From Limnoperna fortunei (taxonomy: Eukaryota; Mollusca; Bivalvia; Mytilida; Modiolidae), in NCBI GenBank assembly GCA_944474755.1, contig OX104123.1, forward strand, positions 66,519,898 through 66,583,897: a stretch of DNA of 64,000 nucleotides. The letters are read 5' to 3'. The notes below the pieces were generated by a model. That model searched no databases. It was given only the letters and a program-made list of their open reading frames with translations, and had not been told where the DNA came from. This document shows, piece after piece, positions 1 through 11,978 of the stretch (positions are counted from its first letter, which is position 1; each line of letters starts with the position of its first letter). The translations under genes were made by a program, and so were the position numbers.

Positions 1-630
1 TGAAAGCGATCTTCGTAAGGTGACCCGTGCCTACATTTTTGATCTTTGGGTGTATTTCTTCCAATTGTTCCGAACACGTCCCAGACGTGCAATGTCATCC
101 GATTTAATGAAGCGCTCTTGTTCAACTGGAGCAATAAACAATAATGCGAACGATACAATGATAACGATTGTAACTGCTAGAAATGGATGTCCAGGAGAAT
201 GAAGTATATTTTGACGATTCAGAAGTGATAATAGTTGCGGCTACAACGTAATACATATATTTATTATAGTATATTATTTATATATTATTTTACTTTTAAA
301 AAGCGTTTCTCGAACATGAAAACTTCTTTAGCATTACAACTTGAGTGCATTTGTAAATGATATTTTAGGGTTGACTGTTATAGTGCTTTCTGGGCTCAAA
401 AACAAAGCCGATTATCAAGTAGGGTTCTTTATTCAGATGTTGACCGTAGAATACTTTAAAAAAAAACCTGTAATAACAATAGCAACATTTAACAAATAAA
501 GCTATATTTAACAATATTAAAGATATTTTACAGACGCAAATAACGAAGGTTCACACTTCTCATTGGCTTTTAAAATAACGTATACGATATTGCTGTCATA
601 TTCATACAAGTATCTCATATTAAATCTTAG
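1..630. other. No recognisable gene
   Basis: AT-rich spacer at the window edge. A 60-codon open frame at 20-202 has no recognisable domain, and I see no splice pattern that would make it an exon. It could be the edge of a gene lying outside the window. Confidence 0.4.
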
Positions 631-633
631 GGG

Positions 634-850
634 CCTACTATTGATCACGTGGTCTGTCAACACTCAGGTTGCGGGTTCGAGTCTCACTGCGGGCACGGTG
701 TACTCGACTCCAATGTTATTTTACAAGGATTGCCAGTTTTTCTACCACAGGTCGGGAGTTTTCTCCGGGTACTCCTGCTTCCTCTCCCAATAAAAACTGG
801 ACGCAATAAAAAATTGCTGAAAGTGGCGTTAAACACAAAACAAACATATT
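634..850 (+). repeat. tRNA-derived SINE, 5'-truncated
   Basis: Contains a pol III B-box-like stretch (GGGTTCGAGTC) followed by the block 'ACTCGACTCCAAT..TTGCCAG..TCTCCGGGTACTC..AATAAAAACTGGACG' and an 'ATTGCTGAAAGTGGCGTTAAACAC' type 3' tail. The same order of blocks recurs at 13.6, 14.9, 50.3 and 54.7 kb, so it is a dispersed family. The small open frames in it are fortuitous. Confidence 0.8.
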
Positions 851-869
851 TAAATGTTATATGTTATTG

Positions 870-1560
870 CAAGCAACAAATCTAATGGATGCTACAATTA
901 AGTTAAACAAACAAACATATCTCACATTTAGTGTAAATGCTGTTGTTTGCTCAGTCTACTCCAATAATTCTAAATATTCAATACATGAAGTACAATATTT
1001 ACTTTCAGTGTGATATATGTAAAGTTAAAATACGCAGTGCTGCTAGAATATGAAAATAGTTATCTCCCTTAAATTAACGATTTTATCAATAAGTTTAACT
1101 ATTGACTTGGCTCAACTTTAAATCACACTCTCGCACTTGTGCATTCTGTTAAAATGAGATCTTTACATTAAATTGATACTTTAAATGTTTATATCATTTT
1201 ATCAGTATTTTATTCAAATCAACCTATTTAGTTCACGTCTCAAAATGAACACATTTAAAATTTAAAAAAAAACGTAAGAACATGTTTATCATGTTCCGTC
1301 CGACCAAGGGCATTAAGTTGTCGGTGTAGGACGTGAAAAAACTCCCAAAGTCATGTTTATCGTTTGTCATGCTTATCTTATAATTTACGAAATAAATAAA
1401 AAATATTGTACTTAAATAATCCAAGTGAAAACTAACAACAAATATAATACAATTCTACATTGAAATGTATATAACTTAGTTACTTTTAGTTATTTTCAAA
1501 TTCAAATTAATCATATAAGGCTATAGTAATGTATATGTAAATAATTTTTTTATTATAATT
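870..1560. other. AT-rich spacer, nothing seen
   Basis: Neither strand shows a long open frame with recognisable motifs, and no tandem repeat or inverted repeat stands out. Confidence 0.4.
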
Positions 1561-1567
1561 ATTTTTC

Positions 1568-1760
1568 TGTTCGTCTGTCAGATGAGACGTAAAACTGGTG
1601 CCTCGTGTACAGTATTCCATCAACTGGAACGTTAAAGATCCCATTGGCAGTATTCGATAAGAGTAGGCGCACGCGCCGCTGCCATGGCACGTCCCGTACA
1701 TGCTGCTAGCTAGTTTGTTCTCTAGCTGTCGGCGGCATGATAAATCTACTTCCACTGTCT
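1568..1760 (+). repeat. SINE body fragment
   Basis: The stretch from 'GACGTAAAACTGG' through 'ACGTTAAAGATCCCATTGGCAG..CGATAAGAGTAGGCG' to 'GTCGGCGGCATGATAAATC' resembles the middle of the SINE at 21,923-22,301, which has 'CATTAAAGATCCCATCGGCAG..GTTAAGAGTATGC'. No tail or target duplication is visible, so it is a degraded fragment. Confidence 0.6.
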
Positions 1761-2449
1761 TGGTTGCAGTATCTATTTTTTTTATTAATTATTTTTAATT
1801 GCAATTATTTATATATTTGCTTAATGTTATCATTTCACTTATAGTATTTATGGCCTCTAAATCCCCCAATAACAAATAAATAGGTAAAAAAACAATAAAT
1901 AATAAGTCCGTGCGAGACCGTTTTACCTAGGTTACATTTTAATTGTGTATTATTACAACGTACAATTTATATTTATGATAGCATTAGAGAAGCATGTCAG
2001 ACTATTGAAAAGTAAGACAAAAATTTAATTTAAGGTCTCCTTTCGTGGAATCAAAGAAACAGAATTAGAATCAAAAATTTGTTGGAATAAAATCCAAAAA
2101 AATTGGATTGTTACCAAAACTTGTAAACAAGTACATATATAAAATATCGCAAGACCATGACAGTGTTACATTAATAAAACATACAATTATAAAAAAAAAT
2201 TCACATATAGAAAGAATTATGATCATGTGATGATACATGTAGTATTATCTTATAATAAACTGACCATTATACCATTTACTCGTTGCTTGCCTCCTTCCAA
2301 GAAAGTTAATATGAAAAAAGACATTGTGAACGAAGCATCCCCTTGAAATTGGTAACATTGCGATTGCTTTGCTAGTTCACATCTCTTATTGTACATTATA
2401 CTAATTCAATTTATAATAATTTGACAAATGTCCTATTAATTACAGGTAA
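1761..2449. other. AT-rich spacer, nothing seen
   Basis: No open frame with motifs and no clear repeat. It separates the SINE fragment from the 3' end of the antisense LINE. Confidence 0.35.
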
Positions 2450-5400
2450 ATATGTAATTAAATTTATATTGAAGTTCATGTTCTTTCAAAGAGGGGACTA
2501 TGGAACTTATTTCATTAAACAAAGACATTCTATATATGGATAACTGAGAACATACTATGACAAAGTGAAATTCATCTTCAATTTCCATTTGGCATAAGGG
2601 TCTTATTCTTTTTTATTGAATCTACAAGTTTCAATAGCCAATTTACTATTGCTTATTCGAAATTTTGAGTAGATATTTGTATTAGCCTTGTTAAAATTAA
2701 ATTATAAATATTTTGCTGTTTTTAAAAATAGTTTTATTTAACTGTAAGTTCTTTATTTGTTTCCATGTTTTGATGCTTCATCCGTATAAATGAATTATTT
2801 CCGGAAATTGTTGAAATTTTTATTTAATTTCATTGAGATTGGTTTGAGTAATCTTTTCGTGGAAAAGGTGCCCTGATTTTCCCAAACATTAGAAAAATTC
2901 AGCTTATTTAATAAAAGTTTTTATTTTGAAAGCCATCAGTTAACTGTGAGTTTCATTTGTATGCTTCACAAAGTAGTTTTCTTTTGAGTGTAGCCAGAAC
3001 CCAACAGAAGATTTTACAGCTTGTATACTTATAGGGAACATGCCTAGTTCTGAAAGAACAGCTGAATTTTATAGCTGCTTTATTTACACCAAGAAGATAT
3101 TTAGCAAATTTTATTTGAACTTTGACTGACTGCATTGACAGGTATTTTGATTCTAGACTTTTATCTGTTTTGATAATATTTAAGCACCATTTTTCACTAC
3201 AGTAAATTGATTGATTGAATGTCTGCTCTACGTCCAGCGAGCAGTATTTCAGCTATATTCAGGACGGGAACAAGTTAACAAACAATAAATCAACAGAAAA
3301 TGGGGGTAGGATGGGTCACAGGGAATACAATTTTGACTGCCACTCGAAAAGTATGGAGTTTTGGGTAGGGGCGGAAAATTTAGCTTTTTGTAGCGGCTAC
3401 AATGAGCCTACTCTTTTTCGAAATCTACAAAAGGGGTCTTTATCGTGCAAGGAGCGTGGCACTCTCCAAACAGGATACCCACTACGGTCCGCGGTCAGGC
3501 TTTCCGTATTATGACCTGACAACCCCCAACGAGAGGGTCTCCCCTATCCGCCACCCGGGGACGCACAGGGCTAACTATAGTAAAGAAGTATATGTAAAAC
3601 ACATGACTCGAATAATTTTAAATGTACAGACAAATTATTTTGTCAGGGATCAACATCTTTTTAATGCAAAATATTGCTTTTGACGCCTTTTTGCATAAAA
3701 GATTGATTGCTTCAGAAAATACACATGAAAGTTTGAAAATTATTCGTAAATACTTGTATTCCATTCATTGTTTAATGGTTATGTTTCTGAAGGTAAAAGT
3801 GTTTTTACATATTTTTCTACTAGATTTATTGAAGACCATTATTTTGGTTTTATTTAGATTAACAGTTGGATTCCATTTTCACAATATATATCTAGCTTAT
3901 TGAGAAAATTTTGAAGTCCATCTGCAGATTCTGATACTAATACATCAGGATACATCAAACATGATAATTGAGTATTATTGATATAAAATGGCTGACAATC
4001 TGATTTAAAAAGTTTAAATCATTTAAATATAATGAAAAAAGTGCAGGGCTTAAAATGCAACCTTGTTTTACTCCTACTTGTGATAAGAGTGAGTCAGTTA
4101 TCTCATCTGAGACCTTGACATAACTTCTTTGTACATTGATTTCAGGATATGTAGAAAGGGTCCTTTAATATTATAATTGCACAATTTATCAAATAAAAAC
4201 TTTACTGTTTAAAGCATCGAAATCCTTTTTAAAGTCGATGAAACAAGCATATATTCTTTTAAAGGATTTAAATGCTTTATCAATAATTGATATCAGTGTA
4301 AAAATATGGTCACTTGTCCTGCATCCTTTTTTTGAAGCCGATTTGTTCAGGGCAAATAATATTGTTATTTTCTAAGTATTTTTCAAGCCTGTTGTATAGA
4401 ACGACTGGAAAAAAAACTTTCCTAGGCAACTAGAGAGAGCAATGCCTCTATAGTTTGAGTGATAAGTGAAGCATCCACCTTTAAAAATAGGTTTGATAAA
4501 ATTTTCTTTCCATGAATTGGGATAAATTCCTGGTTTTAAAATCAGATTAAATAGTTTCGCATATATATTTACATTCATAGAATAGAACATGATATTTTCA
4601 CAATTTCTTTAAAATCCCATCTGAACCACAAAAGATTCTTTTTTTTCAAAGATTTCATAGCAAGCAGCACTTCTTCTTTTGTTATTCTATCATTTAGAAT
4701 CAAGTTACAACAGTTTGGAAAATCTGGGTTAAAATAATTGTCATCACTTTTATTGTCATTATTAAAATCTTGCCATGTATTCATAAGTTCCTTAAAATAG
4801 TCAAACCACTCTTCAGGTAAAATATTGGAACTTGGGTGAACAGTATTTTTTTTACTTATGGATTTAACAGTGTTCCAAAATTCTTCAGCATTTGTTTGAT
4901 TACAGTCTAATATTGTATTGTAACATTTTATGTCTAAATTGTCTGAATTTTTCCTGACAAGCCTATTCAAATCGTTTTTATTGGTTAAAACGTTTAGACG
5001 CAAATGTTTGTTACATGGTTCATCACAAAGCTTTCTGCTGAAATGTTTGAATTTCTTTATTTTGTTTCACATTCATTATTATAATAAGGTGTTTTGATTT
5101 TTCTATATTTAACCCTTTTTTTGTATCGTTTCCCTTTGCTTGTCGTAAAATTTCTTCGGTTTGAATTTTGATTTGAGATATATTAACTGAAGTTGGACAA
5201 TGGTCAGATATTGTTGGTTCGAACTTTCCAACTTTAAAATTAAGAATGTTTCTTAGAAACCCTGAGCTACAGATGCAATAATCATCAATTGAAGTTCCAT
5301 TGTGATTTAAAAAAGTTATCTTTCCTTTAGAATCTCCTAAAGTTCTTCCATTTAGTATTCTAAGTTGAGCATATGTGCACATATCGATGACTTGTTTCCC

Positions 5401-6080
5401 ACAACTGTTTGTTTTTTGTACAATGTCAGTATTTCGATAGATCTATGAACATTATCAGCTATATAGTTAAAAGGGAGAAAGTCATCTTGGTTATAATTAA
5501 TTTCATTTTGTATGTTAATTAAATCGTTTGCATTAATATGGGCATTAAGATCAACTATAATTAAAATATTCCCTAATAAAGAGTATTTGGTAATATCTTT
5601 ATCCAGTTTTTCAAAAATATGTTCATCATAATTTGTTCAGAGTGTATATAGGGAGTTACTTGGGGGTTTATGTAAAAAACAAATAATTCTAATTTGATAA
5701 AGCTGTGGTCAAGTCTTGGCCAAATAATTTCACTGTTAGACTTATCAACAACTTTAACTCCTGACAAAATATCCTTTTCTAGGAAAACAGCTAACCCGCC
5801 TCTTACTCTGTTTTTAACAGATTTTCTAAAATTGACATAACATTTATATCCATTATAATTCAAAGCTTACTTGAAGGAGGCATGCGTGTCAGACACAAAT
5901 ACAATATCAGATGACATAGCATCATCATTCAATTTACATATTCTAATTCTATCATTATTTATCCGTTTAAAAATATCATTTACATTACAATATGTAATTG
6001 ATAACTTTTTGAGACTTAAATGCACATTATTATTACGATTAAAGAATGCTAATGCACAAGGGAAGTTTCATTCTAATAAT
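2450..6080 (-). pseudogene. Decayed LINE (endonuclease-reverse transcriptase)
   Basis: This is an antisense non-LTR retrotransposon ORF2 broken by many stops and frameshifts. Reading down the minus strand: an APE-type endonuclease remnant at about 5.86-5.02 kb, including a 'VGKFEPTISDHCP' block that matches the SDH motif; a linker and thumb region at 5.0-4.6 kb; RT block 'WKENFIKPIFKGG..SNYRGIALSSCLGK' near 4.5 kb; the catalytic YADD box degraded to 'MYPDVLVSESADGL' near 3.95 kb; then 'SVKVQIKFAKYLLGVNKAA' near 3.1 kb and 'KFRISNSKLAIETCRF' near 2.65 kb, which are the usual C-terminal landmarks of such elements. A SINE interrupts it at about 3.2-3.6 kb. Clade is not certain. It cannot encode a working enzyme. 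Confidence 0.8.
3197..3592 (-). repeat. SINE inserted into the LINE
   Basis: Starts with the reverse complement of an (ATCA)n tail (TTGATTGATTGA) and of the common SINE tail module (AGCAGTATTTCAGCTATATTC), and ends in a head block around 'GAGAGGGTCTCCCCTATCCGCCACCCGGGGACGC'. The same head, in the opposite orientation, occurs at 12,306-12,520. LINE coding sequence resumes on both sides, so the insertion is younger than the LINE. Confidence 0.75.
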
Positions 6081-6919
6081 TAATAAAATCATTTATCTTA
6101 TTAATCTTTATGTTGTTTTGGTTATTTTATTTTATTTATTTATTTAAGAAAAAAGAATTGAAATTGAATTGTACTAGAGTTACCCTTCTTTGAGTTAACA
6201 TTTGGTAATATTTTATGAAGCAAAAAATGAACATTACTCTAAAATGTTTGATTGACGATTAATGAATTGAGGAATGTAACTGAACATAATACATGTAGAT
6301 GAATACCACAAGTATACAAATTAAAATGAACATGTACCATTATTTTTAATCTTCATTACAAAAAAGAAGTATTAGAAATGTATGAGACACGAAAACAATG
6401 CAAGCTTACTGGAGTTATCCTTCCTGGCATACCTACAATAAAATACAATTTAAATTGGCCTTTTGTAAATCTCCTGGATCTACTTCTTTAATTATTTTGA
6501 TGAAGTTATTAGTAAAGATAGATATAATCTTTATAATTTTGAAATAAATTCAAATATAATTAGTAATTTTCATTTACAAATAATTTAAATGAGCTTGCTA
6601 GAATTATCCTTTTTTGTGTGTACAGTATAATTACAATGTAAAATATAAACTGGAATTAAAAATAAGAAGTTGAAAAAGATAAATGCACATGTTGTCCAGT
6701 TAAAAATCTCAGATTTTTGTAACAAACACCAGGTACTCTAACTCGGGACAATAACAATAAAGCAATTGAAGAAATTTGTGATACATTAGCAATGTACCAA
6801 GTGCGTAAGCTATAGCGGAAGTAATCCCTGTTGCAAGTGCAGAAATTTTGCTATCATCCAGTCTTTTGTCTGTAGCTGGAGATTTGTGCGAATATGATGA
6901 GTCGTTTGGTGTTTGTTGT
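6081..6919. other. Spacer between LINE ORF2 and ORF1 remnants
   Basis: No open frame longer than about 60 codons with motifs. It may be decayed ORF1/ORF2 junction of the LINE, but nothing in it proves that. Confidence 0.3.
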
Positions 6920-7990
6920 TGATAATTTCGCTACTCGTGCATTCCCGGTCCATGACCATCACTAGCTATTATATTTCAGTTGTATTTCCTTGCTGTTTTT
7001 ACTGTCCGAGTACGAATTGAATCTGTGTTGTTCATCCGCTTTAGATTGAGGTCTTCTCACATGGAATAAAGCGTGACGCAAATTCCCTGCCAAGACTCGG
7101 ATACCATGATTTCTAGAAAGCCTAGTTGCATTTTTAAATAGTTCTGTTATGACTTTACCTCCCCTTTCAAAGTTTTAATTCCTACAGATAGGTATTCCAG
7201 GTGCGTTCCCAAGCATATGTGTAACTTCCTCATTGAACTGACGAACTTTATATTGAGACGATTAAATTTAGTGGGGGTGACAAAAGATATTAACAGCGAA
7301 TTAGTTTTCAACCTTGCTTTGTCAATAAGACAGGAGAACTTTTGAAAGGCTTCACTTTGAGACTCCTCCTTTAAGTTAGTGATGCCAACGTGTAGAATGA
7401 TAGGTCTAGCATATTCAATAGAGCTCAGTGCCTTAAAGCTTCTTCTATTGTGTATGTCACCTGTTTACTTCCTTTTCTTTCAGATCCCATTAAAAGTCGG
7501 TTGATGTCTACTGAATGACAGATTGATTTATATGTCCACAGTTCCAGTCAGAGTTGTTCTTTGCACATGTTCAATACTTGAAGGTCTTACATTATTTCTA
7601 GGTGCTGATGAGCAATTGTCTTGTTTTGGTGGCTCAGCTTTGTTGCTCGTGCCATTCGTAGAACGATTATCATGATTAGTGAGGGGGTTTTCTTAGATTG
7701 TTGGACTTGAACGTTCTGTGACTTCTTTAGAGTTATCTAGCTCTTGTTGTTTGTCGTGACAAGCAAGACCAAGAACTAGACTGGTAAAAGACAGTTCTTG
7801 GACGTTTGTACGAGGAGATAGTTTGAAGAAAGTTATATGATATACCATCTTTAAAGGGAGAGTTGCATCACTGTTTGTTAAAAGACTTGAGCCTAGAATG
7901 TACTGTCATGTGTAGAGTATCAAAACCATCTGTATTACGTACTAAGAGAAAACGTACATGTTGAATTTGACATCTCAGATTATACATGCT
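6920..7990 (-). pseudogene. LINE ORF1 remnant, SGNH-esterase type
   Basis: In shifting minus-strand frames the region gives 'DINRLLMGSERKGSKQVTYT', then 'IILHVGITNLKEESQSEAF', 'LLISFVTPTKF', 'LHICLGTHLEYL' and 'RRMNNTDSIRTR'-like segments. This order of a conserved GSERKG block, a beta strand ending in HVG.N and a C-terminal DGIH region equivalent resembles the SGNH hydrolase (esterase) ORF1 of CR1/L2-type LINEs, like the clean copy at 37.5-38.7 kb. Several frameshifts and stops separate the pieces. It could be the ORF1 of the 2.4-6.1 kb LINE, being on the same strand and 5' to its ORF2, or an independent fragment. Confidence 0.55.
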
Positions 7991-8385
7991 GTTTAGTTTA
8001 TATGTAAACCAGACACTTTTTAACTTAGCATGAACCTACATGTATCTTTAGTTTATATGTTGGTTCAACTGTGGATAAAGTTTTAAGACTATTTGTCATA
8101 TAACTAGTTTTCATCTCCAGTCCCCCCTCCAATAAATCAGGATGCATAATATAGCTAAAAAATGCTTGTGTTGTTAAGCCCAATTTCAACAAACAACCGA
8201 TAAATATTAGTAAAAGGGTCCAATTGATTCCTTCTGATGTGATCAAGTTGGTTAGTTATCTAGTTATCTGCCCAATGTTGCAACCAGTAATCATCTCCCA
8301 GTTGTTTTATCAATTAGAGATTTGCAATGCCTAGTTTGTATTGTTCATGGTTAATAATTCTGGAAAAATGTTCAAAGTACATGTT

Positions 8386-8893
8386 GCCCCGTGCGGGATC
8401 CGTGTGGCTAAAAGAATAGACCGCAGTCGCGCTAGCTTGTCGTAAAAGGCGACTAAATAGCGCCCAGTACCCTGACCGGCGTGTCAGGTCGGTTTGTCTA
8501 AAGACCGACTGGGATGTGGGCCCCAGGTGGTTGAATGGGGTACCCCTGGCAAGCTGGGGTTGTCGGGCCATAATACGGAAAACCTGACCGCAAACCATAT
8601 TAGTGCACCGTGTTGGGAAAAATGCTACGTTCCTCGCACGTTAAAGAAAGCTGCTGTAGTATTCGCTATGAGTAGGGATTTCGATCCCGCTACGGGAGGC
8701 TAAATTGCCCGACCCTATTCATCCTCCCATTTGCCAGTGGCAATCTAAAATCCGTTACCCCTATTTTTCCTTGTGTCCCATCCCATTTTCATTCATAATC
8801 ATTTCATGTTCATTTTATCATCCATTTCATGTTCATCGCCTGAATATAGCTGAAATATTGCTGCTCGGGCGTTAAACACCATTAATCAATCAA
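8386..8893 (+). repeat. 508-bp SINE, copy 1, with target duplication
   Basis: Begins GCCCCGTGCGGGATCC and ends in an (ATCA)n tail after 'GCCTGAATATAGCTGAAATA'. It is flanked by a 14-bp direct repeat TCAAAGTACATGTT at 8372-8385 and 8894-8907, the mark of target-primed insertion. A nearly identical copy is at 33,363-33,871. The 69-codon open frame in it is shared with that copy only because the repeat is shared. Confidence 0.9.
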
Positions 8894-8999
8894 TCAAAGT
8901 ACATGTTAAAATACCTAATATTGCATGTACAGATTAACTGACAAAAGTTATCAATGTTTCTACTTCATGTGTTGAATACAAAAAATGTATATAGAAGTT

Positions 9000-10258
9000 G
9001 TATTCATTAAATTGATTTTATTCATTATCACTGTCTGCCATCTCCAAATCTTCTACACAGTCATACATATAGTTTTCACAAAAAAATCAAATGTTTTGGA
9101 AAAATTGAAGAATTTTTTCTTCAAACCTGATATAAATGTTTTATCAATATCAGCATTACTGTTTATGCTGTGTACATTAATCTTTATGTTTGGTCTATCA
9201 GGACTATCAAAAATAACAGCTGCAGAAGGACGAACACATAAACTTTTCATAGATTGCGTTGGACTAGCGCTTGCAGTCAACACTGGAACACTTACATATA
9301 GAATTCTGAGCTCCCCAATACAGGCAAACTATTTTCTAAATGCAGTCTCATTCTCATGCTCCTGAGCCCTGCAGAGACAAAATATCAGTCGAATTATAAT
9401 CTTTTTATAAGAATAAGCTTTTTTTTAGTGAAACAGTTACACTAATAGCTGTGATTGCTTAACAATACAGGCTCAAATTACATTGAAGTGTAGGTATTTT
9501 TAGCACCTAGATAAAATAGATTGAAGAAGAAAAATATAGCTGATCTAGTTCACACAGTGATTATCTTTGTTTAAAACTTATCTGGTACTGACATAACTGA
9601 GTTGTGAAGAAAATTAAACTATCCCAGCCCTTTTTCATTTACCGGAAACAGGAAACATGTCCTTTTCAGAGCTTGTGTTTGTTGACCTTGGGGAGGGAAA
9701 CATTCCCTTTCCACTTAATTTTGAGATGGCCGAGATAATGAGAAAAGGGGAGGGGGTCTCTATACTATTAAACTATATTGATTATTGTTACGACTTTATA
9801 AGAAAATAATTTCACGAACTTACCATTGAATGACTGTATGGGCTTCGCCAACGACTGTTAGCTGGTGCCTGGCAGCGAGCAACGGGTTCGTTAAAACGTC
9901 TCTCCACCTTCCTTCTCTTACTGATGTTTCCGGACTGCCAAATGAAAACCGATAGTACCCATTCAATACAGCATACTTTTTTGTTTAGGAACTAGGAATA
10001 GTGGCTCTTAAACCAAGTTTATTCAGTCTATTAACTTGATCTTTCATAATACTAATCAACGGAGCAAGAACCAAGTCGACACCACTTTCTTTCAGAGGAG
10101 CTGGCGCTGACTCATATATTAGGGATTGTCCACTTCCAGTGTACGAAGACAGCTTTTCCTTCTCATAAAGTCATTATTCCAGCGCGCTGGTGGTCAGTCA
10201 ACGATTCCAGTTGGAATTTTTCACAAATTAATATATTGATCGATAAATCTGCCGCCAT
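9000..10258 (-). pseudogene. RecQ-like DNA helicase, broken first exons
   Basis: Exon A runs 10258 to 9824. ATG at 10258-10256 starts MAADLSINIL, then 'CEKFQLESLTDHQRAG', an in-frame TGA and a frameshift, then 'YTGSGQSLIYESAPAPLKES', then 'LVLAPLISIMKDQVNRLNKL' (RecQ motif Ia) and 'GSPETSVREGRW', and ends 'LTVVGEAHTVIQW' at a good splice donor (GTAAGT at 9823-9818). Exon B (about 9340-9050) reads 'IGELRILYVSVPVLTASASP' and 'FDSPDRPNIKINV', matching the RecQ 'IGELRSL..PVLALTATA..SPDRPN' track. Key residues are altered: Walker A lysine is Gln (GSGQS), and the DEAH aspartate is Gly (GEAH). With the stop and frameshift this is a dead gene. Retained intron structure argues against a processed copy. 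Confidence 0.75.
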
Positions 10259-10443
10259 TTTGTCTATTCTACAGCCAAACACTTTCTTCTCTCAAGCAAT
10301 TTCAGTGGTTGATATTTTGAAGGTGTGACGTCGTATGAAAATCTTCTAGCCCGGGAATTTCCTAGCTACGTTTGTCAAGGTTTCGTGGACACAGAAACTC
10401 TGATACGTGAGGATGGCTCAAATACGGAGTACGCAAGATATCA

Positions 10444-10668
10444 TCAATCATCTTTGACCTCAAAAACTGTAATCAACCTGATAAAACGCTTACAGCTCTC
10501 AATATTAAAGTACTTTTCACCAACGTCAACTCCATTCTTTTTTTGGACCTCAATAATAAATTCATAATATGTAAAGGGTTTTTCCTTTTTTGCAACATTG
10601 TATGCAGTGTTAAAGAGCACTTTATATTTGTTTAACTGTTCTGATGCACACTGCTGGACAAAATACAC
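10444..10668 (-). pseudogene. ZNF862/C17orf113-like fragment
   Basis: A 74-codon frame contains 'KVLFNTAYNVAKKEKPFTYY' followed by 'EFIIEVQKKNGVDVGEKY', which resembles the conserved 'TAYxxAKxxxPFxxxxxLxxLQKxNGVxxG' block of ZNF862/C17orf113-type proteins. These are hAT-transposase-derived zinc-finger proteins. Nothing recognisable continues on either side. It lies upstream of, and on the same strand as, the RecQ remnant, but I see no reason to join them. Recognition is from one short block, so confidence is limited. Confidence 0.4.
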
Positions 10669-10989
10669 TTACCAAGTTTGGACTTTCAAAGTTGATGTTA
10701 TCCTTCTTAAACCACTGTTTTTTGCAAGATAAATGCTCGGGGAGGGGGGGTTAACTCGTGGATTTAAATGGGGACAATTTTTAGCTTACCTGGACCGTGA
10801 GCTTTTGCTATCACTTGGCGTCTTTCTTCTGTGGTCCGTCGTAAACTTTTTCAAAAATCTTCTCTGAATGAAACCACTGAGCCAATTTTGTTTCAAACTT
10901 GGCCACAATCATCCTTAGAGTTCCTAGTTTCAAGTTAACCAGGGTGTTGATCAACAGACAAAGATGGAACATAAAAATAGAACATGTGT

Positions 10990-11400
10990 CAACACAGGTT
11001 TTTGATCTCAAAAATTATAATAGCTATAGAGAAACCGTTACTTCAAATTGATCAGCACATTAAGGTCTACAATAGTTGCTATTAGTGTGAAGTTGTGTAT
11101 TGGCTTCTTGTACGAGTTATTGCCCTTAGTTGACGATTTTTGACAAAATTTTTGGTATTTACAATATAACTTGAAAACTATAAGAGGTAGAGTGAAACTC
11201 CAAATGGCAAAATTGATCAGCAATAAAAGCCCTACAATTCACTTAATTGGTCTGAAATTGTCAGATGACTCCTTAGTGATGAGTTGTTGCCCTTAAATGA
11301 CAATTTTTCATGAAATTTTCCCTATTTGTCCCGTAACTTAAAAACTATAACAGCTAGAGTAAAACTGTAAATAGCAAAAATTGTCGCAAAAAAAGTCGCA
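10990..11400. repeat. Degenerate tandem repeat, about 175-bp unit
   Basis: Two to three diverged units carry the same order: an 'AACTATAAnAGnTAGAGTnAAACT' block, a GCAAAATTGATCAGCA or related block, then 'GAGTTRTTGCCCTTARNTGACRATTTTTSA'. No coding potential. Confidence 0.6.
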
Positions 11401-11670
11401 CTTTTTGTTCCTAATTGTTCGATGTAAACTCGTTGGTATTGTCGACCATTGCCCAATTCCAAATCGCCTGCAAGGATCACTATTATCGAGACGCTTGATT
11501 TTAGTTGATTTTTCTATTGCGTTCAAGCAACGACCGTTTGTAACATCTTACTATTTTGAAATGACAAATTGTGTAACATTCTACAACAATCGTAGTTTTC
11601 AATGCACAACCCGCAGACAGTATTTTGACATTTAAATTCGCAGAATCAACGGCGAAAACATCTGTTGTGT

Positions 11671-11713
11671 TTTTTTTTTTTTGAATTTTTTTTTTTTTTT
11701 TTTTTTTTTTTTT
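11671..11713. repeat. Poly-T tract
   Basis: Two long T runs separated by GAA, ending at GGCTAATGAG. It may be a reversed poly-A tail of a retro-insertion, but the partner body cannot be identified. The surrounding 11.4-11.95 kb holds no recognised gene. Confidence 0.7.
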
Positions 11714-11978
11714 GGCTAATGAGAATTGTAAAATTAAAGTTACAGTTCAATATTCCATTAACAGTTCCTAATTCAAAATTCTCAATTTTTGGTCTCTATT
11801 CAAACCTTTTTTGTACTTTGTTCAGCATTTGCAAAAACTAGTTCTAAATTAATTATTCGCAGTTTTTTGGTTCAAAATTAAAACATTTTATTTACTTGTT
11901 CCACATTGGCAGATCCTAGTTGAATTTTGTTTAAACGCCACTTTCAGCAATTTTACAGCTATATCATGGTGTCCATTT

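Noticed and set aside
668..690. GGGTTCGAGTC box suggesting a tRNA gene
   Set aside because: No acceptor-stem pairing or anticodon arm; it is the head of a tRNA-derived SINE. The same applies at 27.5 and 50.4 kb.
8494..8703. 69-codon frame conserved at 33,471-33,680
   Set aside because: Both lie in copies of one SINE; the conservation is that of the repeat.
8985..9365. 126-codon plus-strand frame with hydrophobic stretches, looking like a small membrane protein
   Set aside because: The opposite strand carries the RecQ-like motifs IGELR and SPDRPN; the plus frame is its shadow.
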